NCBI RefSeq assembly: GCF_900074925.1
Contig: NW_019716255.1
Location: forward strand, 186,001-250,000
Length of the DNA: 64,000 nt
Reading direction: 5' to 3'
From: Ramularia collo-cygni
Taxonomy: Eukaryota; Ascomycota; Dothideomycetes; Mycosphaerellales; Mycosphaerellaceae
The notes beneath the pieces were generated by a model. That model ran no database searches and was not told the DNA's origin. It worked only from the letters and a program-made list of their open reading frames with translations. The first letter of the stretch is position 1. Each line of letters begins with the position of its first letter. The position numbers were made by a program, and so were the translations under genes. This document shows, in pieces, positions 21,032 to 31,925 of the stretch.

Positions 21032-21551
21032 TGGGAGGGTATACCTTATGACTTTGGAGTTTTTGATCCGTGATGTGGGTGACCGCCTTCCTTTCGCCCA
21101 GAAGTGTACGACACAAGGTACTTTATCTAATGCCGATGACCAGCCAAGCATAAATGTCTCCGAATCATGCTGACGGATTCGGCGACTTGGCATTTTCACG
21201 TGACATTCTTTCTCCCAAATCGTCGTGACTTGCACTGACCTTGGCAGAGCATTCACATGGCGGATATTAGGCGGCTAGGTAAGGTGAGATACTTCACAGC
21301 GGCTGACTGGCAAGGTTTGACGCTAGGTATGTAAGGTAGTGACTGCTACCTACCTTACTCGGTCGTGGATTTACTCTTTCTTTCCTGGAATTGTTCGTGT
21401 AAACTTTTATCTTTGTGGTTCCGGTTCTTCAAGGAAAAACATCTACTTGGATATCTACTACCCGACNGCAATCATACGACGCACGTATTGGACTTTTGGT
21501 GAAGACCGAATCGGATTTTCTATTCAAGCTTGAGAAACACTGGACCATTCA
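21032..21551. other. Intergenic with a short inverted repeat
   Basis: No gene is visible in these 520 bases. The part 21270-21360 is rich in TAGGTA/TACCTA words and contains the inverted repeat listed separately. A single N is at 21467. Confidence 0.45.
21331..21358. repeat. Perfect 9-bp inverted repeat
   Basis: GTAAGGTAG at 21331-21339 is followed after ten bases by its exact complement CTACCTTAC at 21350-21358. The surrounding sequence repeats the same TACCTA/TAGGTA words. It lies between ATG9 and the next gene and could form a hairpin in either strand. Confidence 0.6.
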
Positions 21552-22396
21552 ATGATGTCCGACACAATGAGCGTCACCAGCCACTTCACGCTGCTGTCAA
21601 GATATCAGAAGGATCAGAAGGATGTTCTCGATCAGCGCCGCGCATCCAACATTGAGGCGAGAAAGCGTCTGGCACATGCGGCAACCAAGAAGAGAGCAGA
21701 AGCGATCAAAGTAATCACACCCCTCCTCCGTACCAGACATAAAAACAAGAAGAAGAATCAATGCTAACCACAACAACCACACAGCCCCCCAAAAAGAAGA
21801 AAATCCCCGCCAAACTCCTCGCCAGTATCCCCATCGACAACACCATCTGCCGCCTCCTCGACCTCCCCCCAGAACTCCGAACCCGAATCTACGAATACGT
21901 CCTCGCACCCAAGAAATCCAAATCCTCCCCTCGCAAACGCCTCACCATCACAAAAGACAACTTCTCCCAACCCCCTCTCCTCCGCACGTGCAAAACCATC
22001 CGCAACGAAGCCTCCTCAATCTACTACTTCGACACGCCCTTCAACTTCCACATCCACGACTACGATTCCTCTCTTCTGCAAGCCTTTTGTAAACAAGCAG
22101 GCGACTCCCGCTTCGTGCAAAAAGTCGATATCAAATTGACTTTTNCGAGGAAATCGCAGAGTTGGGGGAATTTGATGGTGTGGTGTAGGGCGTTTTTTGA
22201 GGATCGCGTTAGAGGGGTGAGTTGTGAGGATAATTGTACGAAATGGGATGCGGGGTGTTGTAGGGCGAGTATGGCGTTTGATTTGGTGGATCGTGTTATG
22301 GGGGAGGGGTTGGTGTGGGAGAAGGTGGTGCCTTTATTGGAGGTCTTGAAGAAGGCTACGGAGAGGAGGAAGAGGGGATTGTGTGTGTGGACGTGA
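21552..22396 (+). CDS. Small 2EXR/F-box-like protein
   Basis: Two exons, 21552-21710 and 21785-22396, encode 256 residues. The intron starts GTAATC, has a CTAAC site and ends CACACAG. The first exon is basic and helical. After a PPKKKKIP linker, the motif CRLLDLPPELRTRIYEYVL at about residues 75-93 identifies the fungal 2EXR or F-box-like family, followed by the usual PLLRTCKTIRNEASSIYY segment, which is strongly diagnostic. The C-terminal third contains several Cys residues (CEDNC, AGCCR) and is not otherwise recognised. The N at 22145 is at a first codon position. Such proteins are numerous in filamentous fungi and mostly without known function. Confidence 0.75.
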
Positions 22397-23218
22397 GAGG
22401 GAGGGGATGGAGTGGAAGTTGGGAGGGAAGCTTTTGATCAGCGGGTACTCGATGATTTTTGTAGCGGGAGGAATGACTTTTGAATTTTTTGAGGAGCGAG
22501 TGAGAGGGAATCACTTTATGCGAGCATTTTGTTTAGCAACTTGAGTAGTTGATGCGGCAGCGGGAGACGAGACGTTTTATGAACACGTTTTTTTTTTCAT
22601 TCACTCACATCTGTACTCACTAGTGCTAGTGTCAGCACGGGCCGTTTCTGTTTCACATAGCGCGGATTTTCTGGAAATAGCTCCCATGGAGAAACTGTCT
22701 GTTGTTTCAGAGAGGAAGGAGGGGTGGAGCAACTGCGTGCATTAAAGCTGTTCTTACATCATTGTGAACTCTGTACATTACATCAACAATACGCCTCATC
22801 TACCACCTTACATTCTCATCTTTTCTTTCAGACACACGAGAGCCGGTGTTGTCGATCAATCGGACAAATTTAGGTGGTTGTGTCAGGTCAAGTACCGGAT
22901 CAAAGGCATATTTCAGCAAAATCGATGGATCAGTATCCAGGAACGAATTTTGATATTAAGAACAGGCTTCTAAGGACTTTTGATCTCAATCTTGTTAGGA
23001 AAATCTAGAGGCAAGAAACATATCCGAAGATGAAGCCGAATTGGAAGCGGTGACGTAGATTTGGAACCATAGTTCTACCTATACCCCGCACGCTCGCTCA
23101 ACGGACAGAGGAATAACGAGAGCTGGAAAGGAGAGTACCTAGTGAGGCTTCTTCACATTCCATCATCATCATTTATTGTTAGCAAGCCTTTTAGACCCCC
23201 CAAACCTGACATCACGTC
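22397..23218. other. Intergenic, no supported gene
   Basis: These 822 bases contain a T-run near 22590 and AT-richer sequence after 22760. I see no open frame or RNA gene worth calling. Confidence 0.5.
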
Positions 23219-24529
23219 ATGGCCGCCTGGCTTCCCAAAGTTCGAGTCGCCGGTACACTTTTCCCATCCAAAGAGTCTCGACCACAGCCTTGAGTTTCCA
23301 ACTAACATCCTCTCTTCATCATCACAGCCTGCAATGTTGCCCCCATTTTCCTCGATACCGCAAAGACGGTCCAAAAGACAATTTCTCTAATCAGTGAGGC
23401 CGCGAGGAATAAAGCCGATCTGGTCGTTTTCCCGGAGAGTTATATTCCTGCTTTTCCTCTTTGGGTAGGTACATATAACAATCCACGCTATGAAAACCTC
23501 TTGTCATATCATCATCACATAGAAATCCATATTAATAGGATACTATATAGGCCGGAGTCTCAGCACCCATAGACAACCACTCCTTCTTCAAAACCCTCGC
23601 CCGCGAAAGTCTCCTAATCAACAGCCCCGAAATCACCACCCTCCAACAAACCTGTCTTCAACACAACATTTTCGCACACATAGGTTTCAACGAGCGTTCC
23701 CACTCCAGTCTAGGATGTATCTGGAACGCTTCAATCCTCATCTCCGACACGGGAAAAATCCTCAACCATCATCGAAAAATCGCACCTACATTTTACGAGA
23801 AATTGGTTTGGGCGGCTGGAGATGGGGAGGGGTTGAGAGTCGTTGAGACGGGACGGTGTGGGAGGGTTGGGGGCTTGATTTGTGGGGAGAATACGAATCC
23901 TTTGGCAAGGTGGACGTTGATGGCGCAGGGGGAACAGGTGCATGTTAGTACTTGGCCGGCTGTGTGGCCTACTGTGAGGGTTGGGGAAAGGAGTGAGAGG
24001 GAGGGTGGGGAGGGGGCGGAGAGGCAGTATGATAATGTTGCTGCTAATCGGACGAGGAGCGCGGCGCATTGTTTCGAGGCGAAGTGTTTTGGGGTGATGT
24101 GTTCTGGGTTTATGGATAGGGGTATGAGAGGTATGGTTATCTCTTGCTGGGGATCTTTCTTCGAGATGGTATGACTGACGAGCTATGCTATGCTATTTAG
24201 ATGCCATTGTCAAGCATGCCCCATCTTCAGCTGCTACGCTTGACTCGCTTACTCAAGGAGCCTCTTGTTTCTTGGATCCCACGGGAGCACAAATCGGCGA
24301 ACAAGTACAAGGGGAAGAGGGCATTGCGTACGCGGATTTGGATCTTAATGAATGCATTGCTCCGAAGCAATTCCACGATGTTGTTGGTGGGTATCAGAGA
24401 TTCGATATTTTCGATCTGCAAGTGTCGAGAAGTAGGATGGGGCCTGAGAATGCATTTCGAGGGCGAGAGGAATACAAGGAGAGGGATGCACCTGTCCCAC
24501 CGATTGATGAAGCGGATGATAGCACTTGA
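23219..24529 (+). CDS. Nitrilase (carbon-nitrogen hydrolase)
   Basis: Four exons (23219-23252, 23328-23464, 23551-24130, 24201-24529) encode 359 residues of a nitrilase that hydrolyses an organic nitrile to the carboxylic acid and ammonia. The catalytic triad is complete: Glu48 in VVFPESYIPAFP, Lys133 in NHHRKIAPTF and Cys168 in GGLICGENTNPLAR. The sequence around the nucleophile continues as LMAQGEQVHVSTWP, as in fungal and plant nitrilases. The splices give smooth junctions, for example RVA-ACNVAP and RGMR-DAIVK. Intron 2 ends in two close AG sites; the downstream one keeps the frame. Cyanide hydratase is the nearest alternative, but the sequence shows no feature that requires it. The substrate cannot be read from the sequence. 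Confidence 0.9.
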
Positions 24530-25527
24530 GATGCACGGTGAGGTATTATGAAGCTGCAGCAGAACTCATTCGTCTGCATGCCGAGGTGTTATAACACCGT
24601 CAACAACGAGATGTTCCTAGCAATACGACAGCAGAATGATCTCAGTATGCGAGCTGGTCCTCTCGGAAGAAAGTACCCAACCTCGCCATCATCTGATCGA
24701 TACTGAGCCTGCTGGACTTGAGCAGAAATTCTAGCTCAGTGCTAGTCAAAGGTCTACAAATACAACAACCAACAAATCACAACATCCAGACGTCCACTTA
24801 CACTTGACAAACGAGCCAGCCCTGCCTCATCCTCGCCTTGAAAAACCTCCCTCGCTGACTTTCACATAGCAGCGAACTCTTTACTAACTAAACATACCGA
24901 GAGGTACTACTAACTCGCGTATGCCTCCTAGAGTAGTATAGAGACGGGCTAGGCTATAGGAAAGTCTAATCCGTCTTAATAGATGCTTGTATTCTGTCGG
25001 TCTCCATGTCATGGCGTAAGAAATCCCCTAGACGAGCTGCCTGTTATGGCTTAGATGGAAAGACATCTTACTTTGACTCAACTCCACGTGGATCGTATGC
25101 GGAACGCTATAGAAGTCATCTTTACCTCTACATAGTACCTCTTCCACTCGTCGGGTACGAGACCACGTTTGGAAAGATTGGTCTGCTCGTTTAAACACCA
25201 GACCTCTCTCTCTCGTTCTCTCTCTCTCGTGCTGGAGCGTTTGGGGGGTATCTTGGAGGGTTGGATTGTCCGCAATTGCATAAGATTGATGATGGGCTGT
25301 TGATGCAGTTTCCTGGGTATACTCGGTCGAAGAATTTCTTGGCACTTGTCAGTGATGCGGTGGGTAGGGTAGGGAATATCGCAAGCGACTTTCACGATGG
25401 AATGTATGTACGATTACCAAAAAAGTTATAACCAACAAACGATCAATTACATGGTACTTCCAAGCTCCTCTCATTACATTATCCCAAACGGGAGACCAAA
25501 ACTACGATCCATCGATACTATACAACA
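24530..25527. other. Intergenic, AT-richer, with a CT microsatellite
   Basis: No gene is supported in these 998 bases. The part 24850-25000 is AT-rich with many CTA/TAG words and could be an old degraded element. A CTCTCT tract lies near 25200-25230. Confidence 0.4.
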
Positions 25528-26745
25528 CTACACAACGACATCCTTAGAATGACACCCCCCTTGAACCTCAACCCCATCCAACCTCTCCCTGACCCACGTC
25601 CACCCAGCCTCAAACCCCTCAATCCCCGATTCCGCATGCGTAAGATTCACTCCCCGGACATACTCAANCTTAGCCCCAGCACCACAATACTTCAACACCA
25701 AAGAATCCGTATCCTTGACCGGAGAAATCTCATCCGCAGTCCCCTTGTACGCGAAAATCGGCACGCGAGGAATGCCATGCTGGCCCATGATTCCTACTTG
25801 TCGGAGTACAGCTTGTGGTATAGCATCCAAGAGAGCGTCTGCTCGGCCGAAATATTTCTGAGAGACATTTTGCGCTCCGAAGATTTGTTGGAAATTGTTG
25901 TAGCAGGACGCACTCGCTGCTTGGAAGAAAGATGGGGAATCTTCACATTCCGGAATGAGATTCTCCCCAAGCCAAGCGGATAATTCCATGGACTGTTTCG
26001 CCAGACCTAATAATGCAGAAGGAATTAGAGCGGAATTACTCTGCCCTTCTATGGCTTGGAAAACAGATGTCAAATTCGGCGCCAAAGCCGTGAGAAGGGC
26101 GCCGGAGATCGTCAACTCAGGAGCATAGCTCTCCTGCAACTCCAACGCCCATTCACTCCCCAAAGCCCCACCGGAGCCACCCGCCAGGACCACATTCGCG
26201 GACTCCTCAAGACCGGTGGTTTCCCCCGACGCCAAGACGGCGCGGAGGGAATCGAGGACTGCTTGGCCGGAGAAGATGCCGTTGGTGAAGGAGCTCTGAA
26301 AGCCTTCGAAGTCCGGGGTGGAGACGTACCAGCCTTCCGCTAAAGCTTGGTCGATGATGGAGCGTTCTGGGATGACGGAGGTGGGGAGGTGGAGTTGATA
26401 GGAGGGAGCACAGTCTGTGGCAGGGGAGTCGTAGGCGTTTTGCATGGAGAAGAGTTTGGTGGTGGTGGCGTTGCAGGGGACGAGAAGGGTGGTCATTGCT
26501 GCTTGGGCGTGTCCATTGCTGTCTGATGTACGGTAGAGGATTTGGTAGGTTGCTTCGATGGGAGTGGTCAGGCCTGCGGGACAGGTGGGTAGGAGACGGG
26601 AACGGAGGATTTCGCCATTGGAATGTTCTTGGAGTCCTGAGGGGGGTTGGTAGAAGGCATCGGAGGAAGGTGGGAGGGGTGTGTATGCTAGGATACTTGT
26701 GAAGAGAGGCAGGAGCAGCCAGAGGAATGACAATGAGAGAGACAT
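25528..26745 (-). CDS. Secreted lipase of the CAL-A/LIP type
   Basis: The intronless gene encodes 405 residues. Residues 1-20 form a signal peptide with a strongly hydrophobic core (FLWLLLPLFTSILA), so I start at 26745 and not at the in-frame ATG at 26823. The mature protein is an alpha/beta-hydrolase of the secretory lipase family (PF03583). The nucleophile is Ser191 in AGGSGGALGSEW, the acid is probably Asp338 in YKGTADEISP and the base His370 in NLTHAESG. Several Asn-X-Ser/Thr sites suggest glycosylation, and paired Cys residues suggest disulfides. Members hydrolyse triglycerides or other esters outside the cell. The N at 25671 alters one residue near the C-terminus. Confidence 0.88.
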   Translation of the reverse strand: MSLSLSFLWLLLPLFTSILAYTPLPPSSDAFYQPPSGLQEHSNGEILRSRLLPTCPAGLTTPIEATYQILYRTSDSNGHAQAAMTTLLVPCNATTTKLFSMQNAYDSPATDCAPSYQLHLPTSVIPERSIIDQALAEGWYVSTPDFEGFQSSFTNGIFSGQAVLDSLRAVLASGETTGLEESANVVLAGGSGGALGSEWALELQESYAPELTISGALLTALAPNLTSVFQAIEGQSNSALIPSALLGLAKQSMELSAWLGENLIPECEDSPSFFQAASASCYNNFQQIFGAQNVSQKYFGRADALLDAIPQAVLRQVGIMGQHGIPRVPIFAYKGTADEISPVKDTDSLVLKYCGAGAKXEYVRGVNLTHAESGIEGFEAGWTWVRERLDGVEVQGGCHSKDVVV

Positions 26746-27839
26746 GGAGAGATGAATGTGAGTGGGTGAGGGATGAGAGGAAGGGGTTCGAGCGAGGGAT
26801 AAATGATAAGTATGAACAGCCATCAAACTGATACTGAACTAGTACCGGAGGAGAGGATCCGACATATTCTACACGTCTAAAAGTGTAAGGTACGATCGTC
26901 TTCAGCCGCACGACCAGCTGGAGGCGATGCCCTATGCTTACCATATCGCAGGATGCTATGGATACCTTTGCTGACTGACAGATGACGACTTTGAAGGCGG
27001 CGAGACGCAGGGTAGTGTGCGTGAATGACAGACATCAAATAGCATCTCAATTTGTTGAGTGAGGAATGCTGCCGATAGACCGATTACAAGGACCGGTCAC
27101 ATCTGGACGCGACAGATGGATATTAATGAATAGCCGACCGACATGTCGCTTCGAGCGAGAGCAGAGCGCATCTCCTCCGGTTTGGACTGAGTGGAGCTTT
27201 AATTCTAGACGAGGCTTGGAACGGAATGTATCGTCGGCACTTGCTGCTGTTGAGGGCTGTAGATATGTGTGAAGTGATGAAAAGGAAGATCGAGATCCAC
27301 CAGAAGTTTGAAGTAAGGTAGGTATTCAAACATACCTGGGTTGCTAGGATGTCATATTCGGCCCGTCTCTCTCACACAAAACCCACAAGCCAAAAAAAAA
27401 AAGAAACAAAACATTCAACACTAGGAATTCCCCAATCGTCACCGACTTGAGTACTAATCTAGCGATTACACGTTTCAATAGGCCGGAGCGGACGGGACGG
27501 CTTGCTATTCGTGTACCTATGGTCGAATGTGTTGGAGCAGGGTGTTGGAAACATTATAGATGTTGCCCCGGGACAAATCTTCCCAAGTCTCGTATTCTAT
27601 CACACCGTGAACGAAGAGATGGCACCACCACGCTGTCTCCCATCATTCGATCCGGTAGCAACAAGCATGAACATCCTCGTACTGTACGTACGTCTTGTAT
27701 TGTGAGCACGTGTTTATGAGTCTCTGAATGGTGGGCAGTCCGCAGTTGGGTCGCTGGCCACGAGGATTTGCCGTTGTCTCCCCCGACCAGTCTATCAGTA
27801 TAGTACACTCCGCCCTTTGCATCCTCTCACAGCGGGCCC
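26746..27839. other. Intergenic, no supported gene
   Basis: This 1.1-kb stretch holds the lipase promoter and the 3' flank of RPN3. An A-run occurs near 27395. Short frames of 60-90 codons look random. Confidence 0.5.
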
Positions 27840-29428
27840 CTACAAACCATCGAATCCACCATCGTCACCTTCTCCGTCGCCACCCTCTCCATCAATAATC
27901 TCCTTCGCCAATTCTCTCTCCCTCTCTCGTGCTTTGGCAGCTTCGGCAATTTCCTGCCGATGTTTGTTCATGGGATATCNCATGGCCATGACACACTCGT
28001 CTCGCATTCCCAATAATGCATCAACACGAGCGTTGAATGCCTCGCTGGGCTCCGTCGTGCTGTACGCATCCCTCTGTGCAGTCGTCACCATGTGTCCATT
28101 CTGGTGATCCAGGCTCGCCTCAATCACTCCATCTCGGATGGCCTTTGCAGTAATGTACTCGGCAGACTCTTCACTCTCTACGCCCAAGCGCGTGCAAATA
28201 TCGCGAAGTGAGATCCGCGAGTAGCTGAGCGACAGCATGCGCACACCCGTCTTGATGACATTTTGTCGCAGACGGAGGATCAGCGTGTAAGTGCCATCTT
28301 TGCGGAACTGTGCCTCGCTGACGCTGGTACATTTGAGGAAAGCCTGCAGGTCGCCCACGCGTACAGCCTGCACGAGCTTGAAGTACGGGTAGAGAGCAGC
28401 CTCGAGAGCCGGCTGGCGGAAGAGGGAGCGCTCGGGAATGTCTCCCATGAGAAGCTCCACCACAATACGCAGCTTCATGGCCTGCTGGTAGAAACCAACG
28501 GCGGGACCGGTGGTGGGTGACTTGCGAGTCGCGGATTCGAGATGCTCGTGCGCCTGGGTGTAGTCAAGCTGGATGGCGCGGATACGGCCCAGATAGTATA
28601 GGTAGCGACATTGCTGGTTGTTGGAGGCGGAAGCGGGGAAAGAGGTCTGAGCGACGAGGAGATCGGCCTGGTTGATGTCGGCCGTGGAGATGTAGTTGCG
28701 AAGGAGGAGAACCGTCACCGCGGCCTGAGTATCCGAGTCTTTGCGCAGTACGGCAGATCGTAATGCGGCCAACAGCTTGGGGCGGATATCAATGACCTGT
28801 GACTGTTTGGAAGGCGGCTTGGGGTCGAGCTCCTCGTGGAACAAAGCATAGTAGAAGTAGGCCTTGGTACCAATCTGATCGAGGGTTCTGCGATTCCAGC
28901 TCCGCACGCGCTCGACAAAGTTCTCGCTGAACTCGGCTCCTTCCTCCCACTTGCCCGTATCGTAGAGATGGACCTGCACCAGCACGCCCAAGTACGCCCA
29001 GATTTCGGGATGGACCTGCTCTTCATGCGCAGAAGCGTCTCCGTTCTGTGCCGGCGCCGATGCTGCCGCCTCCTTGACAGCCTCCGATGGTAGCAACTCC
29101 TCCAGAATCTGACGCCCCCGGTTGCTCGACTTGGGGTATGCGGTGCGGATGGCGTGTGCGATGGCAGCGGCGAACGTGGGCGACTTGCGGAGGGACGAGA
29201 TGGATCGCAGGGCGCGAAGGGTGAAGCGCGAGTCAAAGGATTGCACTGCAGAGTTGATGAGGGCAAAGTTGTTGGTGATGACTGGCAATGGATTGTCAGT
29301 ATGCTGTCGGCGAGGTAGAGCGTGATGCCTGCCTTACTCTGCTGCGGTGAGAGCACTACAGGAGCCTTCTCCTTCTCCTCCACTTTTTCGCCGTTGCTCG
29401 CATCGACATCCATCTTATCGTCGGCCAT
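27840..29428 (-). CDS. RPN3: 26S proteasome regulatory subunit Rpn3
   Basis: Two exons, 29338-29428 and 27840-29281, encode 510 residues of Rpn3 (PSMD3), a PCI-domain subunit of the proteasome lid. The intron begins GTAAGG and ends GCCAG; splicing joins VVLSPQQ to IITNNFALIN. Helical repeats fill residues 30-330. The signature segment RYLYYLGRIRAIQLDYTQAHEHL is followed by FRQPAL, AYF-like ALYPYFKLVQAVR, and the PCI core with LILRLRQNVIKTGVRMLSLSYSRISL, then SAEYITAKAIRDGVIEA. The C-terminus is a charged helix with an acidic, Gly-rich tail. Length and order match fungal Rpn3 closely. The N at 27980 affects one residue. The gene is divergent from SPC34 with 193 bases between starts. Confidence 0.95.
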
Positions 29429-29621
29429 GTTGGGCGGTATGATTGGCGAGATTGAAGGGATGGTGTGATGCAATGAGAGGTGTGTCTAAGGTGTGTTGAA
29501 GGACGATGATGGCAGCAGGCGATCCACGAGAGCTCCGAGCCGATGTTTCACCGACGCGCCGCCAATCCAAATTCACGTCTTCCAAACACAGCACCCCTCA
29601 TGCACATGAGATACAAGAAAC
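29429..29621. promoter_or_regulatory. Shared divergent promoter, RPN3 / SPC34
   Basis: Only 193 bases separate the ATG codons of RPN3 (-) and SPC34 (+). The two transcripts must start within or overlap this interval. I looked for the proteasome-associated control element GGTGGCAAA of yeasts and did not see it. Confidence 0.55.
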
Positions 29622-30371
29622 ATGGCCTCTCTACTCACATCACATCTCTCGCAAATCTCCCTCTGCGCAACATCAATCGCCGAGCTGCCATTTCCCGGCC
29701 CCAAACGCTTCACCAATGCCCTTCTCAATGCGAATGAAATCACATCCCTCATTCGCGACACGGAGCAGCATGAACGCGCCCTCTTCCACCTCGCCCCACC
29801 TCCTCTCCCCTCAAGATCTACCCTCAGCTCAGACAATACGCCAGGAATTGTAGCAGCTCCCCAGCCAAATCAATCTCGCAGAGCAACAATGTACGGCGGA
29901 GGCCGTCAAACACCGAGGAATAAAGCTGTTGCAGCCGTGCTAGGAGGCGATCTCTATCAACGAACGCGGAGAGAAGGAATGCGTGCAAAGGGAGATGTGG
30001 ACGTGGAGGTGCTGCTAGAAGGCGCTGAACGACTATTGAACGTCTATGCCATTCCTGGCGCGAATGAGAGCATCTCGCATTTGAGACGGCGGTATGAGCA
30101 GTTGAGAAATAACATTGCTTATCATGAGCAGAGAGTCGCAAAGCAGAGTGAGGCGTTGGCGGGGAGGAGGGGATACGGGGATGTGGAAGACGAAGACGAG
30201 AAGGATGAGGGAGATCATGGGGAGCCAATGCAGGAGGATGCATTCGTGGGAATGAGTGCAGATGACATGGAAGCAGAGGAAAAGGAAATCAGAGAGCTGG
30301 AGGCGAAGAAGAAGGCTCTGGAGGAGCGAGTTGCTGGCATGGAGAAGGACTTGGGCGGGCTGATGCGCTGA
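29622..30371 (+). CDS. SPC34: DASH/Dam1 complex subunit Spc34
   Basis: The intronless gene encodes 249 residues of Spc34, one of the ten subunits of the fungal DASH (Dam1) complex that forms rings around microtubules and couples kinetochores to them. The N-terminal block LTSHLSQISLCATSIAELPF followed by KRFTNALLNANEITSLIRDTE is the typical start of the family. A middle Arg-rich part contains RTRREGMRAKGDVDVEVLLEGAERLL. The C-terminus is coiled coil with SHLRRRYEQLRNNIAYHEQRV and a last EIRELEAKKKALEERV heptad segment. An acidic loop separates the two coils. The length is normal for filamentous ascomycetes. Confidence 0.9.
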   Translation: MASLLTSHLSQISLCATSIAELPFPGPKRFTNALLNANEITSLIRDTEQHERALFHLAPPPLPSRSTLSSDNTPGIVAAPQPNQSRRATMYGGGRQTPRNKAVAAVLGGDLYQRTRREGMRAKGDVDVEVLLEGAERLLNVYAIPGANESISHLRRRYEQLRNNIAYHEQRVAKQSEALAGRRGYGDVEDEDEKDEGDHGEPMQEDAFVGMSADDMEAEEKEIRELEAKKKALEERVAGMEKDLGGLMR

Positions 30372-31557
30372 GCTGAGCTGAACGAGACGCCATCGTCCAT
30401 CCCTACACCACTGTACAACGGAATCAGTACCAGCTGAAAACGTGTCATTGGCGCAGATGTACTAGGGACCGTGTGGCGCTAGTGTCCCATGAACGAGGCG
30501 ACGTTCATCTGGCCAGAATGCTCCAGGAAGGTGCGACCGAGGAAGGCACGACCACAATCCACGAGGACAATCCCGGAACACAGTTTCCCTTTCAGGTGAT
30601 GTGAAATGGGATTACATCAACGCACAGCTGGCGAAGAAGCGTGCGAGCTCGACTGAAGACGCCGGCAAAGCAGTCCAAGGTGCTCATGGCGCGCAAAAGC
30701 ATTGAGCGGCACTTCAGGACTATGAAGAAACTCCAATTGACGGAGCACGGTTTCCAACACGGCGCGCTCTGATGGAGATCGAGAAGATGGTCGAGTGGGA
30801 TTTGAGCCCACGTCTCTAGACGGCTGGCTCGCTGCACTTCAGACCCAGGGTGGAAGTCCCTTTTGGATCTGTGGACACACCGCCGGCAGGACGTTCGTCA
30901 AACCAGAAGTGGGCGAAATTGGCGACGTAAGTGCAGTAGGGTGTTTGTTGGGGTCGACACGACTAAAGCCAGCAAAGATCTGTGAGATGGGCTTTGTGGC
31001 AGAAAGGAGGTTCGAATACTTCAACGAGACGATGTGATCCTTCATGATACATTCAGATATTGGCAGGCTGTCGACAGAGAACACCGATTGCTGAAGAAGA
31101 TTGAAGTTGACGCTGACGCGATGAGATTGCGTGTAGATACCTTATCTGCGAGTCGGAGTTGGCTGTTTGAGCACATTCATTCACCAATACCTCCATTCAC
31201 CAACACCTCAAGTTCCAAGTAAGGTATCGGTGACAAGAAGGTGTCACGGTTGAAATCAATCATTTTCGGGGCGACTTCCCACCTGTATGATTATGCATCT
31301 GAAGCTGATTGTCAGATTTATGCCTTTGTTTGCGGATAGTCTGTCNCACGCAAAGATCATCTAGGTAAAACGTCCGGATGAGAGTATCTCATCGCCCACT
31401 AGAACGGTTCGCACCAAGGGTTGGTGAGCTTGAAGGTTGCCGGCTCTCCTTGTAGTGAATCGACGACAATACTCGCCAGCAGGCAGCTGAAAGCACACAA
31501 AGAAGCAGCCTCGCGGAAGGTCAAAATGTCTGATGTAGTATCTCTTCTCATTCGTGC

Positions 31558-31591
<34 letters not shown>

Positions 31592-31925
31592 GGGGATATC
31601 CGAAAACCGTTCAGTGTTGTAGATAGGGCGGCAATCTTCAATTTCTCCGGACCTTGCTCATCGACCACTGAAGTAGATTTGGTTCCACCAAGTGTCCAAT
31701 ACGCTATGCACAACTATTACTCTGTCGATCCCGGAAAGCCTCTCGGTGTACAGCTTTACGAGACAAACTTTGCATATAATATGCTAGTAGGTCATTTATC
31801 GCTACTAGCGCCATCCGCGAGTGAATGCAGCCAGCCGAACGTTACTTCCCGTCTCGCCGGATGAACTTGTCCTTCACTAAACACGAACAACTCAACAAAC
31901 AACCCATGCTTACAACATTTACAAA
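30372..31925. other. Intergenic with a tRNA-like fragment and a GTT microsatellite
   Basis: I see no supported protein gene in these 1.55 kb. A short minus-strand stretch at 30788-30822 resembles the 3' half of a tRNA (see findings), and a GTT microsatellite lies at 31556-31592. Frames running over the microsatellite give meaningless poly-valine or poly-threonine. Confidence 0.45.
31556..31592. repeat. (GTT)n microsatellite
   Basis: About twelve uninterrupted GTT units. It is outside any gene I can support and should be length-polymorphic. Confidence 0.9.

Noticed and set aside
31399..31864. Frames with poly-Val or poly-Thr near 31.5 kb
   Set aside because: The homopolymers come from the GTT microsatellite, and the flanking sequence is not protein-like.
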